From Bacteroidota bacterium (GTDB taxonomy: Bacteria; Bacteroidota; Bacteroidia; J057; JADKCL01): a stretch of DNA of 64,000 bases. Below, in pieces: positions 15,909 through 24,349 of this stretch. How positions within the stretch are numbered: position 1 is the first letter of the stretch; each line of letters starts with the position of its first letter. The translations under genes were made by a program, and so were the position numbers. The stretch covers positions 148,076 to 212,075 of the forward strand of contig JADKCL010000073.1 of the NCBI GenBank assembly GCA_016718825.1. Reading direction: 5' to 3'. The notes under the pieces are model-generated. The model worked only from the letters and a program-made list of their open reading frames with translations. It made no database searches and was not told the DNA's origin.

Positions 15909-17474
15909 TCAATCAAGTCCGAGCTCTTTTCCAAAGGAACGTTTACAGCTGTTGATATCGTCGCTGTAGGGCGCCATTTCAAGCCCTTTGGTTAGGCAAA
16001 GTTTGGCCATTTTGTAATCTGCCATTCTGATATACGATCTTACGGCGCAGGCATAAACCGATCCGATCACGTCTGACATGTCAATTCCTGGCTTAGCCAA
16101 TTGCTGTTGCTCGAATCGCGTCAAAAACCGTTGACCAATTTCGCGTTCGTCCGCCTCAAATTTTGAACCGGCGATAGCCATTATGAGCACGAGATAGGTA
16201 CTGTTGAAATTGTCCATGGCCTTGACGAAGGGATATTTAGCAGCAAATACATCCATGGAATCCAAACATGCGAGGTAGTCATTGTTTCGGGCGAACTGAA
16301 ACACAAAGCTTGCCACCAAGCTGTTACGGACTTGACCATGCCACGGCTTCAATTGATACAACTGTTGTGCAATTCCGTAGGCACCGACTCGGTCAGAATT
16401 CCAAGATTTATCATACCGTTCGCCAAGCATGCGAAATTGGGCCTCGCGGTAGATCAAAGTATCTGATTGCATGGTACGCAAAACTGGCTCCAATTGATCC
16501 CAATCATCTTCGGAGTAATTTTGATTGACAAATTCCTCCAATTCGCTTCGCAGAATGGCGAATGCCTCCTTTGATCGGATCAGGTCAGAGCGGTATTGAA
16601 CGATCAGCATGGCTACTTTCACACGGTCAATGCCTTTGATCTCCCCGAATGCCAGATCCATCAAATTCGCGATAAAAACCACCATTTCGTTCTGCTCACA
16701 GGGATACAAGAAAAGCGATTTCAGCGATTGTTGCCTTGCACGCGCCCATTCCCCTGCTTCCAAAGCTAGCAAGGCATCGTTTTTATAATGCAATCCGGCA
16801 AGCTGCTGAATTGTGATTTTTTCGTCTTTCAAATAGACATCCAGGAAGAGACTTGACGCTGACTTTTCCGCGATTTCCTGTTCGGAAGCAAGATCCGAAG
16901 CAATCAACGACCGTGCAATCGCCTTCTGTAACCTGTCACTCGGCATGAATACACCTTTTTTGGGATCCGTTGATTCGATGATGGTCGCTTCGGTCCCAGC
17001 GGTGAGGTAAACGTGGTTGGGACGCTCATACACTTGAAATTCAATTCCGAGCTTTTCCAGTACAAATGCATACAGGGCGGTTCCCGTGACACAATTATAA
17101 GTACCCGAATCAATCAGCGTGGGAAAATCTACAATGAACTGATATTTAAGCAGATACTTTTCATGAAGCACCTTCTGGAGGTACTCCAATTTCTTGCCCA
17201 TCGTTTTTCTTTCTGCAATTGGATTCCGCACCTCAGCAACGATCCCCTCGATAAATTGCTTTGCATTCACAATTTGTTTCTGTTCCGTTCCTGGATCGAT
17301 TACGACAAACAGGTCAACTGCTTGTTGACTTGCGTTGCCCAAGGATAGAAAGACTTCCTTTTCAACCGGATTTTCAAAAACGATGTCCGCAAGGTTGAGG
17401 GATTGGGCGTTTCCCCGACCAATTACAAGCATGAAAGTGATCGACAGGAGAATGGATTTGATTGTGTGAATCAT
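15909..17474 (-). CDS. Exported protein with a transglutaminase-like core and helical repeat tail
   Basis: The 521-residue protein has a signal peptide ending near GNAQ (residue 24). Residues 105-175 contain a likely transglutaminase-like Cys-His-Asp set: TYNCVTGTALYAFVLEKLG (Cys128), RPNHVYLTAG (His154) and IIESTD (Asp170). This wording is close to the N-terminal domain of SirB1-like proteins, where a Cys within an NCV(T/S)GTALY helix is typical. From about residue 210 on, the protein is alpha-helical with repeated hydrophobic patterns that may be TPR-like. The substrate is unknown; a peptidase or amidase-like role in the periplasm is one possibility, a non-catalytic fold another. Confidence 0.65.
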   Translation of the reverse strand: MIHTIKSILLSITFMLVIGRGNAQSLNLADIVFENPVEKEVFLSLGNASQQAVDLFVVIDPGTEQKQIVNAKQFIEGIVAEVRNPIAERKTMGKKLEYLQKVLHEKYLLKYQFIVDFPTLIDSGTYNCVTGTALYAFVLEKLGIEFQVYERPNHVYLTAGTEATIIESTDPKKGVFMPSDRLQKAIARSLIASDLASEQEIAEKSASSLFLDVYLKDEKITIQQLAGLHYKNDALLALEAGEWARARQQSLKSLFLYPCEQNEMVVFIANLMDLAFGEIKGIDRVKVAMLIVQYRSDLIRSKEAFAILRSELEEFVNQNYSEDDWDQLEPVLRTMQSDTLIYREAQFRMLGERYDKSWNSDRVGAYGIAQQLYQLKPWHGQVRNSLVASFVFQFARNNDYLACLDSMDVFAAKYPFVKAMDNFNSTYLVLIMAIAGSKFEADEREIGQRFLTRFEQQQLAKPGIDMSDVIGSVYACAVRSYIRMADYKMAKLCLTKGLEMAPYSDDINSCKRSFGKELGLD

Positions 17475-17546
17475 AGGAATTGAATGGGTAAATGTTTTCC
17501 GAAAATATCAATTTTTTGTCCCAAACCAAAAATGATACCAACGCAA

Positions 17547-17575
17547 CAGCGGCTTCCCTTTTGAGGAAGCCGCTG
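17547..17575 (-). terminator. Terminator of groEL
   Basis: An 11-bp perfect stem (CAGCGGCTTCC at 17547-17557 with GGAAGCCGCTG at 17565-17575) has a 7-base loop. It lies 28 bases beyond the groEL stop; a T-rich stretch follows about 12 bases further on the minus strand. Confidence 0.8.
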
Positions 17576-17602
17576 CCGTATTCACTTTTTTGAGGAGCAG
17601 GA

Positions 17603-19258
17603 TTACATCATTCCACCCATGCCGCCCATTCCACCGCCGCCGCCGCCCATGGCAGGAGCGTTTTCTTCGGGCTCGTCGGTGATCACACACTCGGTGGTGA
17701 GGAGCAAGCCTGCGATGCTCGCAGCATTCTCCAGTGCCGAACGGGTCACTTTGGTTGGGTCGATGATACCGGAAGCGTAGAGGTTTTCGTATTCCTCGGT
17801 GCGGGCGTTGAAGCCGAAGTCACCTTCGCCTTCGAGCACTTTGGCGAGGATCACGCCTGGCTCGAGGCCGGCGTTGGAAACGATCTGACGCAGCGGCTCT
17901 TCCAAGCAGCGACGTACGATGCTCACGCCGACACCCACGTCACCCTTGAGGAGGTTGTCGTTGATGCCACCTTTGCCTGGGAGCAAGCTCTTGATCATCC
18001 GGACCAATGCTACGCCACCGCCAGGGACGATGCCTTCTTCGACGGCTGCGCGGGTTGCATGCAAAGCATCTTCCACACGGGCTTTCTTTTCCTTCATTTC
18101 CACCTCGGTAGCGGCACCGATGTAGAGGACTGCCACGCCACCTGCCAACTTGGCAAGGCGCTCTTGGAGTTTCTCCTTGTCGTAGTCGCTGGTGGTGTTT
18201 TCGATTTGGGTACGAATCTGGGCAATGCGTGCCTTGATTTCGTCGCTTTCGCCAGCACCGTTGACGATGGTGGTGTTGTCTTTGTCGACAGTGATCTTCT
18301 CAGCACGGCCGAGCATGTCGAGCGTCGTGCTGTCGAGGCGGTAGCCGCGCTCTTCGCTGATGACGGCGCCGCCGGTGAGGATGGCGATGTCTTCGAGCAT
18401 GGCTTTGCGGCGGTCACCGAAACCTGGGGCTTTGACAGCGCAGATTTTGAGGGCACCACGGATTTTGTTCACGACGAGGGTTGCGAGGGCTTCGCCATCA
18501 ACATCCTCGGCAATGATCAACAAAGGAGCACCTGTTTGAACGACTTTCTCCAGAATTGGCAGAAGGTCTTTCATCGAGCTGATTTTCTTGTCATAAATGA
18601 GCACGAATGGGCGGTCCATGTCGACTTCCATCGTGTCGGCGTTGGTCACGAAATAAGGTGACAAGTAGCCGCGGTCGAATTGCATACCTTCGACGGTGTC
18701 GAGGTAGGTTTCGAGGCCTTTGGCTTCTTCGACGGTAATGACACCGTCTTTGCCGACTTTTTCCATGGCCTGAGCGATCAACGCGCCGACTTCAGAGTCG
18801 TTGTTGGCAGAGATCGTTCCGACTTGTGCGATTTCTTTGCTGTCACCCACTGGACGGCTCAACTTCTTGAGGCCTTCGACAACCACTTTGACGGCTTCTT
18901 CGATGCCTTTTTTCAGTTCCATTGGATTGGAACCGGCGGTGACGTTTTTGAAACCTTCACGCACGATCGCTTGTGCCAACACGGTTGCCGTGGTGGTACC
19001 GTCTCCGGCGATATCATTGGTTTTGGAGGCGACTTCCTTCACGAGCTGTGCGCCCATGTTTTCGATCGGATCCTTCAATTCGATTTCTTTGGCGACGGTG
19101 ACGCCGTCCTTGGTGATATTTGGAGCACCGAATTTCTTGTCGATCACGACGTTACGACCTTTTGGGCCGAGTGTGACTTTGACGGCATCTGCCAACGCAT
19201 CAACACCTGCCTTCAATTTGGCACGGGCGTCTGAGCTGAAATTGATATTTTTTGCCAT
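17603..19258 (-). CDS. groEL: Chaperonin GroEL (60 kDa)
   Basis: The 551-residue protein is complete. Visible family marks are the start MAKNINFSSDARAKLKAGVD, the ATP-binding VTLGPKGRNVVIDK and DGVTVAKEIEL segments, AGDGTTTATVLAQAI, and the C-terminal GGM-rich tail (GGGGGGMGGMGGMM). Together with GroES it forms the double-ring ATP-driven folding chamber in the cytoplasm. It lies 62 bases downstream of groES on the same strand, so the two form the usual groES-groEL operon, ended by the hairpin at 17547-17575. No CIRCE element was seen upstream of groES. Confidence 0.98.
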   Translation of the reverse strand: MAKNINFSSDARAKLKAGVDALADAVKVTLGPKGRNVVIDKKFGAPNITKDGVTVAKEIELKDPIENMGAQLVKEVASKTNDIAGDGTTTATVLAQAIVREGFKNVTAGSNPMELKKGIEEAVKVVVEGLKKLSRPVGDSKEIAQVGTISANNDSEVGALIAQAMEKVGKDGVITVEEAKGLETYLDTVEGMQFDRGYLSPYFVTNADTMEVDMDRPFVLIYDKKISSMKDLLPILEKVVQTGAPLLIIAEDVDGEALATLVVNKIRGALKICAVKAPGFGDRRKAMLEDIAILTGGAVISEERGYRLDSTTLDMLGRAEKITVDKDNTTIVNGAGESDEIKARIAQIRTQIENTTSDYDKEKLQERLAKLAGGVAVLYIGAATEVEMKEKKARVEDALHATRAAVEEGIVPGGGVALVRMIKSLLPGKGGINDNLLKGDVGVGVSIVRRCLEEPLRQIVSNAGLEPGVILAKVLEGEGDFGFNARTEEYENLYASGIIDPTKVTRSALENAASIAGLLLTTECVITDEPEENAPAMGGGGGGMGGMGGMM

Positions 19259-19320
19259 TTTCTTAATGTACAGCTAAATCTTGGTGAATTAGAAATTGGA
19301 TGTTATTGTTGTCCAAGAGA

Positions 19321-19596
19321 TTAGACCACAGCGAAAATATCGCTTTCCTTCATGATCAACACCTCTTTGCCGTCGATTTGAATCTCGGTGCCTGAGTATT
19401 TGCCATAAAGTACAGTGTCTCCGACTTTGACGGTGGTAGGCTCATCTTTTTTGCCTGGGCCTACTGCCAAAACGGTACCGCGATGAGGTTTTTCCTTAGC
19501 GGTGTCAGGAATGAAAAGTCCCGAAGCGGTTTTTTCCTCAGCTTCTGCTGGCTGAATGACCACGCGGTCTGCCAATGGGCGAATGTTGAGTGACAT
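19321..19596 (-). CDS. groES: Co-chaperonin GroES (10 kDa)
   Basis: The 91-residue protein carries the GroES hallmarks: an N-terminal IRPLADRVVIQPAEAEEKTA, the mobile loop SGLFIPDTAKEKPHRG, and a C-terminal GTEIQIDGKEVLIMKESDI. It caps the GroEL ring. The start codon is preceded by a perfect AGGAGG ten bases upstream, unusual for this phylum, where Shine-Dalgarno sequences are rarely used. First gene of the groES-groEL operon. Confidence 0.97.
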   Translation of the reverse strand: MSLNIRPLADRVVIQPAEAEEKTASGLFIPDTAKEKPHRGTVLAVGPGKKDEPTTVKVGDTVLYGKYSGTEIQIDGKEVLIMKESDIFAVV

Positions 19597-19713
19597 ATTG
19601 GTAAATCCTCCTATTATTTTGATTTAAGAGTGTTTTAAAACTGATTGGCTCCAATCGAAAACTGTGCCACGGACAGATTTAGTGACAGATTTGCAGGTTG
19701 GGCTGAAGTTTTG

Positions 19714-20070
19714 TCAGGTGGGACTTGGAGTTTGGGGGGGAGTCCGGGGCGCCAACCAGTTCGTGGCTTGATGTCTATTCGATCTGGGTGCCCCCGAATT
19801 GCTTTGGAATCTTTGCCTGATCCTTCTTGACATTTCCTCCCCAGAAATTCCTTTGCCGTTGGCTATGTCATCCATTCCCTTCTTGAGACTTTCAAGGAGA
19901 GCCGCCCTACTTAGGGGGGTACCATCACGCTCGTATTCAACGATTTCCTCCAGGTAGCTTTGCTGGATCAAATTTACAACGTGCTCCAAGAGCTTACGAT
20001 CCTCAAGCGTGGATAGCATCTCTACACCTTTTTTGCGAAGTGCCTTCGTGTCTTCTGTAATTTCAGCCAT
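19714..20070 (-). CDS. Small antitoxin-like protein (orphan)
   Basis: The 118-residue product starts at ATG 20070, placed by a promoter-like TATATTTG box that ends only five bases upstream. It is helical and charged, with LLEHVVNLIQQSYLEEIVEY followed by PLSRAALLESLKKGMDDIANGKGISGEEMSRRIRQRF. The wording 'L..sl..i..Gk.is.EE..rri' is common in small antitoxins that partner RelE/ParE toxins. The last 30 residues (SNSGAPRSNRHQATNWLAP...) look unlike a conserved protein and may be read-through after loss of the true end. No RelE/ParE-type gene lies downstream, where groES follows after 117 bases. The call rests on wording only. Confidence 0.5.
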   Translation of the reverse strand: MAEITEDTKALRKKGVEMLSTLEDRKLLEHVVNLIQQSYLEEIVEYERDGTPLSRAALLESLKKGMDDIANGKGISGEEMSRRIRQRFQSNSGAPRSNRHQATNWLAPRTPPQTPSPT

Positions 20071-20075
20071 GGTAC

Positions 20076-20107
20076 CAAATATAGACTTTCGGTAGCGAAA
20101 TGTCAAT
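20076..20107 (-). promoter_or_regulatory. Bacteroidota-type promoter of the antitoxin-like gene
   Basis: On the minus strand ATTG (20107-20104), a 20-base spacer and a perfect -7 element TATATTTG (20083-20076) are followed by GTACC and the ATG. The likely transcript start falls at or next to the start codon. Confidence 0.45.
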
Positions 20108-20247
20108 CGTGAATGCGATTCAAATTCCCAGCAAAACGCTCAATCCAACGATCCATTTCCTAGCCCTGAATGTCTTCACCTCCTTCAATGGAGGAATTGG
20201 CCTTTTCCTTTATCTCAAATAAATTGTTGCAAGAAAAAATCGAAGGA

Positions 20248-21516
20248 CTACCCCTTCACTCCTACCCGCTCCAAGTCAAACAGGTCGTTCAACAAGTCGA
20301 TCAAAGTCTCTTGCTCGCCGCGTTTGCAGGCTGCTTTCAGTTGAAGCACAGGCAGTTTCATGATTTTATTCATCATGCCAGCGGTCGCTTTGTCGAGCAA
20401 TTCCGCCTCGGACGGGCTTGCCGTCTTCAAATAGCGCACAAGCTCTTCCTGACGGATCTGTTCCAAGGCATCTTTGAGCTTCTGAATGGTCGGCGAAATG
20501 CTCAATTCGCGGCTCCAGTCGCCGAAGGCATGGATTTCATGGGCAATGATGTCCCTCACTTGGTGACTTGCCTCTTGCCTTTTGCGCAGCGTTTCGTCGG
20601 TTTTGGCCTTGATTTCGTCGAGGGTGTAGACGACGATTCCGGCTTGATGCTCCAAAGCGGGTTCAATGCAACGCGGAACGCCGAGATCAATGAGAAAATG
20701 CTGGGCAAATCCGCCGTCATGGTCAAGCATGCCCGACGTCAACACCGGCTCCGGTGAAGCTACGGCAGCAATCAACACATTAAACTGATGTGCCACCGCG
20801 GCCAAATTTTCATAAGGAATGCATTCAAAACCAAGCTCTTGCGCCAATGCCTCAGATTTACCCAAGCTGCGGTTCATCACGGCAATGCGCGTGAAGTTCC
20901 CACCAGCCAAGTTGCGGGCGACGTCATCACCCATTTCGCCAAGGCCGACCACCAACACACTCGGACGAGGAAGCATGACAACCAAATCCTTGGCCAATTG
21001 AGCGGCTGCATAACTCACGGAGGCAGCACCGTCACGGTAGGCAGTCTCCTGCTGCACGCGTTTATTGGCATGAAAAATTGTGTGCAAAAGTCTGTGCAAA
21101 ACCGGCCCGGCAAGTTTCAATTCGGCAGCTCGCGAATAAGCCTGTTTGACTTGGTTGCTGATCTGAATGTCGCCCAAAACCTGCGAACGCAGGCCCATCG
21201 CCACTTCAAACAAGTGGGTCACCGCCAACGCATTGTCATCGATCAGATGAAAATACTGACGCCATTCCAAAAGATTAAATTGCCCTTGCTCATGCAGCAG
21301 CAACGTGAGTACGGAATCCAAATGCTCCGAATCGCCCACGAAATAGACCTCTGTACGGTTGCAAGTGCTGAGTACAAACACCTCCTCCAAGCCCAAAACC
21401 TCATGAATGCGTTGCGAAACCGATGCACAAGACTCCGCCGTCAGATGCATTTGCTCCCGCTTGTCAAGGGAGGCGTTTTCGTAGGAGATACTAATTGCTT
21501 TGAAAGAGAACTGCAT
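20248..21516 (-). CDS. hemA: Glutamyl-tRNA reductase
   Basis: The 422-residue protein catalyses NADPH-dependent reduction of glutamyl-tRNA to glutamate-1-semialdehyde, the first step of C5-pathway tetrapyrrole synthesis. The catalytic Cys is in VLSTCNRTEVYF, followed by GLRSQVLGDIQISNQVKQAY. The nucleotide-binding domain shows VLVVGLGEMGDDVARNLA. The C-terminal dimerisation helices (PTIQKLKDALEQIRQEEL) are present, so the gene is complete. It is not next to other hem genes. Confidence 0.95.
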   Translation of the reverse strand: MQFSFKAISISYENASLDKREQMHLTAESCASVSQRIHEVLGLEEVFVLSTCNRTEVYFVGDSEHLDSVLTLLLHEQGQFNLLEWRQYFHLIDDNALAVTHLFEVAMGLRSQVLGDIQISNQVKQAYSRAAELKLAGPVLHRLLHTIFHANKRVQQETAYRDGAASVSYAAAQLAKDLVVMLPRPSVLVVGLGEMGDDVARNLAGGNFTRIAVMNRSLGKSEALAQELGFECIPYENLAAVAHQFNVLIAAVASPEPVLTSGMLDHDGGFAQHFLIDLGVPRCIEPALEHQAGIVVYTLDEIKAKTDETLRKRQEASHQVRDIIAHEIHAFGDWSRELSISPTIQKLKDALEQIRQEELVRYLKTASPSEAELLDKATAGMMNKIMKLPVLQLKAACKRGEQETLIDLLNDLFDLERVGVKG

Positions 21517-21580
21517 AGCACGCTTCGATCACAAAAATTGCGGTGAACTTCACCAAGAATCCTTATTATTGGACGCTGCG

Positions 21581-21615
21581 CAAATATAGGAGCCTAACAC
21601 TTGATTGCTTTCAAA
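21581..21615 (-). promoter_or_regulatory. Possible hemA promoter
   Basis: On the minus strand TTTG (21615-21612) and TATATTTG (21588-21581) are separated by 23 bases, slightly more than the usual 19-21. The start codon of hemA lies 64 bases downstream of the -7 box. Confidence 0.4.
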
Positions 21616-21725
21616 ATTGAGTATTATCAGGCGACATTGCGACATTTCTTTTGCATTGAATTGCTGATCAGCGACTTGTAGTTTTACAACATGTACTTAA
21701 AAAAGCTGACATTCGTCAGGATTTC

Positions 21726-22901
21726 ATGAACCGGTCTACCCGACAGCTGGTCATATTCGCATTGGTCGCGGTGGTCATCACGATCGGATCCCTGATTTAC
21801 AGCAACCACCTCGCCCGGAAACTGCTGGACCAAGAAGTGCGGCGCATGGACCTCTATGCCAAGGCATTAGAATTTGTAGGCGACCTGGAATTGGATCCCG
21901 ACAACTGCGAATTGGAGTGGGTCACGCAGAATATGATTCGCAGAAATGAGCAAATCCCAACGATTTTGGTCATGGATGGCGTGATCAGTTCGACCAACAA
22001 CCTGCCCATCGATTCCACCCTGAACGAAGCCGACCGTAAAACCGCGGAGATGGCTTATTTGCAACGACTGCAACTTCGGGGCGAACCGGAACCGCTCGTG
22101 ATCCCCTACTACGGCAAGGAATTGAAGATTTACTACGACGAATCTGAGCTCGTGAAACAGCTTCGCTGGTATCCTTATTTAATGTTGGTCGTGATCGTCG
22201 TTTTCATCTCCGTGGTATTTGGCAGCTATTTTATCGCCAAACGCAACGAACAGAACAAGGTCTGGGTCGGAATGGCCAAGGAAACCGCCCATCAATTGGG
22301 TACGCCCGTGTCGAGTTTGATGGCTTGGGTCGAATTGCTGGAACTCAACAGCGACGGCAATCCCGAGGACAAGGAATTGGTCGAGGAGTTGAAAAAGGAC
22401 GTGAACCGCCTGCGCACCATTGCCGAACGCTTTTCCAAGATTGGTTCGGTTCCGGAATTGAATCCGACGAATCTGACAGCATTGCTCGACCGCAGTGCCG
22501 ATTACCTGCGCAAGCGCATGCCAAAAAAGGTGGTTTTGCAGCTGACGAATGAAGTCGATCCCGATGCAGAGATTGAAGTCAACGAGGCCCTCTTCGAATG
22601 GGTGATCGAAAACTTGCTCAAAAATGCCCTCGACGCGATCAAAGACCAAGGTTTGATTACAATTCACGTCTCCAAACGCGGCAGTGAATACGTGATCGAC
22701 GTTTCCGACACTGGCAAAGGCATTCCCAAGAGCCAATTCAAGGAAGTCTTCAAACCGGGATTCACCACCAAAAAACGCGGTTGGGGCCTGGGATTGAGCC
22801 TGAGCAAACGCGTGGTCGAGAACTACCACAAAGGCAAAATTTCGGTTTTGTCATCTGAATTGGGCAAGGGAACGACTTTCAGGGTGGTTTTGCCAGCTTG
22901 A
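21726..22901 (+). CDS. Membrane-bound sensor histidine kinase
   Basis: The 391-residue protein has two membrane helices (about residues 8-27 and 149-171) flanking an extracytoplasmic sensor domain of about 120 residues. No HAMP domain is clear. The H-box is AKETAHQLGTPVSSLMAW with phospho-acceptor His189; the ATPase part shows the N-box ENLLKNALDAI, G1 DTGKGIP and G2 GWGLGLSLSKRVVENYHKG. 'HQLGTP' rather than 'HELRTP' is typical of a Bacteroidota kinase group. No response-regulator gene is adjacent, so its partner lies elsewhere. Confidence 0.92.
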   Translation: MNRSTRQLVIFALVAVVITIGSLIYSNHLARKLLDQEVRRMDLYAKALEFVGDLELDPDNCELEWVTQNMIRRNEQIPTILVMDGVISSTNNLPIDSTLNEADRKTAEMAYLQRLQLRGEPEPLVIPYYGKELKIYYDESELVKQLRWYPYLMLVVIVVFISVVFGSYFIAKRNEQNKVWVGMAKETAHQLGTPVSSLMAWVELLELNSDGNPEDKELVEELKKDVNRLRTIAERFSKIGSVPELNPTNLTALLDRSADYLRKRMPKKVVLQLTNEVDPDAEIEVNEALFEWVIENLLKNALDAIKDQGLITIHVSKRGSEYVIDVSDTGKGIPKSQFKEVFKPGFTTKKRGWGLGLSLSKRVVENYHKGKISVLSSELGKGTTFRVVLPA

Positions 22902-22987
22902 ATCCGTGCGCTGACTTTTTGCAGATTCTGCTTAGCTTTGATTGCATGTAAACTTTCAGTTTTCAAACTGCAACCTGATCAACGCTT

Positions 22988-24208
22988 ATGAAATTCTCTG
23001 ATCACCAGTTCAAGTACCCTACTCCCATTCCGCTGCTGCTATTTTTCCTTCTCCTAATGCAGCTTGGTTGTCGCGAAGCAATGCCAAAGTCCATTCCCAA
23101 ACCTCCTGTGATTCAGTTTGACTATCTCATTACCCTGGACCCGGTGAACTGGCTCTGGCAAATCTCTACGAATCAAAACGATTCAACATTTCTGGCAATG
23201 TTGGAAGCTTCGGCAATTAAGGCAGTCAATCCCGATCAACATCCCCTTGTCGGACTGTCGGATTCAATCACGAAGGAACAATTCAAACTTTGGTTTGCCG
23301 ATTTGGCAGTTGGTGCTGGAGCGGTTGTTCCCGATCAATTGCTCCGAAACGAATTCCACCGAGGCATCATTCAGCTGAAGCAATTGATCCTCAAACGTTT
23401 GAACAATGATGAATCTGAAGTTGTCTCGATTGAGGAAAACGAACTTGATCAAATCAAGTTGCGCATTCGTACGGTGGCTCCTGCGCACGTGAACACCACG
23501 CTTTTTTCACCCAAATCGCAGGTGGGTTTTTACGAAATGTATTCATATTCGGAGATGATTCCCATTCTGGACAAGCTCAAAAACATTTATCAAGGTGAAG
23601 GAGACTTTGGGCAAAAGAGTGACTTTCTTGACTTGTTGGAAGATTACGAAGCAGAAATGCATCCCGACCGAACGGCTCCGATGATCAATGAAGAGAGACC
23701 CGTCATCGGCTTTGTCTCACGGGACAATATTCCCCTCGTCGACAGCCTTTTGCACTCGCCCGATGCAAAAGCATTGATTCCCAACACGCTTCGATTCGCT
23801 TGGAACCAATATCCGTTGGAGGAATGGCCAGATTTGTTCCAACTTTTGGCACTCAAAACGAATTCCTTTGGCAAGCCGAGAGTGCCCGGAACAAATATCC
23901 GCTATGCACGACAAGATTTTGAACCATACTCCACGATGCCAATGGTTTCAATTGAAATGGACGAGGATGGCACAGCGGAATGGCGTCGCCTTACGAGGAC
24001 CAGTATCGGACGAAATGTGGCCATTGTCGTGGATGGCATCGTCCTCACCTTTCCAACGATACAGGGAGAAATCAGTGCTGGTCGCGCACAGATCACGGGG
24101 TTATTTTCCCTTGATGAGGCCATTCAAATGGCCGCATCGATTCGCGCAGGTTCTTTTCCGGCCACGGTTTATACTTATTCCAAGGATTCAACAATTGAGC
24201 AGCGCTAG
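22988..24208 (+). CDS. Lipoprotein resembling a free-standing SecD periplasmic head, copy 1
   Basis: The 406-residue protein has a lipoprotein signal (LLLFFLLLMQLGC, Cys at about 28). The mature part follows the plan of the large periplasmic P1 domain of Bacteroidota SecDF. An early LWQISTNQNDSTFLAMLEASA segment comes first, then helices with ILKRLNN, then RTVAPAHVNTTLFSPKSQVGFYEMYSYSEM. The C-terminal piece has SecD-type wording (NVAIVVDGIVLTFPTIQGEI, AGRAQITGLFSLDEAIQMA, IRAGSFPATV). No SecD or SecF membrane helices follow. SecD heads bind translocating chains; here the head would be anchored to a membrane by lipid. A similar gene follows directly. Confidence 0.75.
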   Translation: MKFSDHQFKYPTPIPLLLFFLLLMQLGCREAMPKSIPKPPVIQFDYLITLDPVNWLWQISTNQNDSTFLAMLEASAIKAVNPDQHPLVGLSDSITKEQFKLWFADLAVGAGAVVPDQLLRNEFHRGIIQLKQLILKRLNNDESEVVSIEENELDQIKLRIRTVAPAHVNTTLFSPKSQVGFYEMYSYSEMIPILDKLKNIYQGEGDFGQKSDFLDLLEDYEAEMHPDRTAPMINEERPVIGFVSRDNIPLVDSLLHSPDAKALIPNTLRFAWNQYPLEEWPDLFQLLALKTNSFGKPRVPGTNIRYARQDFEPYSTMPMVSIEMDEDGTAEWRRLTRTSIGRNVAIVVDGIVLTFPTIQGEISAGRAQITGLFSLDEAIQMAASIRAGSFPATVYTYSKDSTIEQR

Positions 24209-24349
24209 TCCATTTTCGGGCGCCTACACCTTTTAGACGCGCCGTTGGTGGATCATTTCAGGGGTTTCGGAGAAGTAGAATCGGATCAGAGAATACAAAG
24301 ATGCGCTTCGATTCTGGCGAATGATCCCAAAGCCTTCTATTTTTACGCA

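Noticed and set aside
17603..19596. Heat-shock operator (CIRCE) at groES
   Set aside because: No TTAGCACTC-N9-GAGTGCTAA-like inverted repeat is present between 19597 and 19713.
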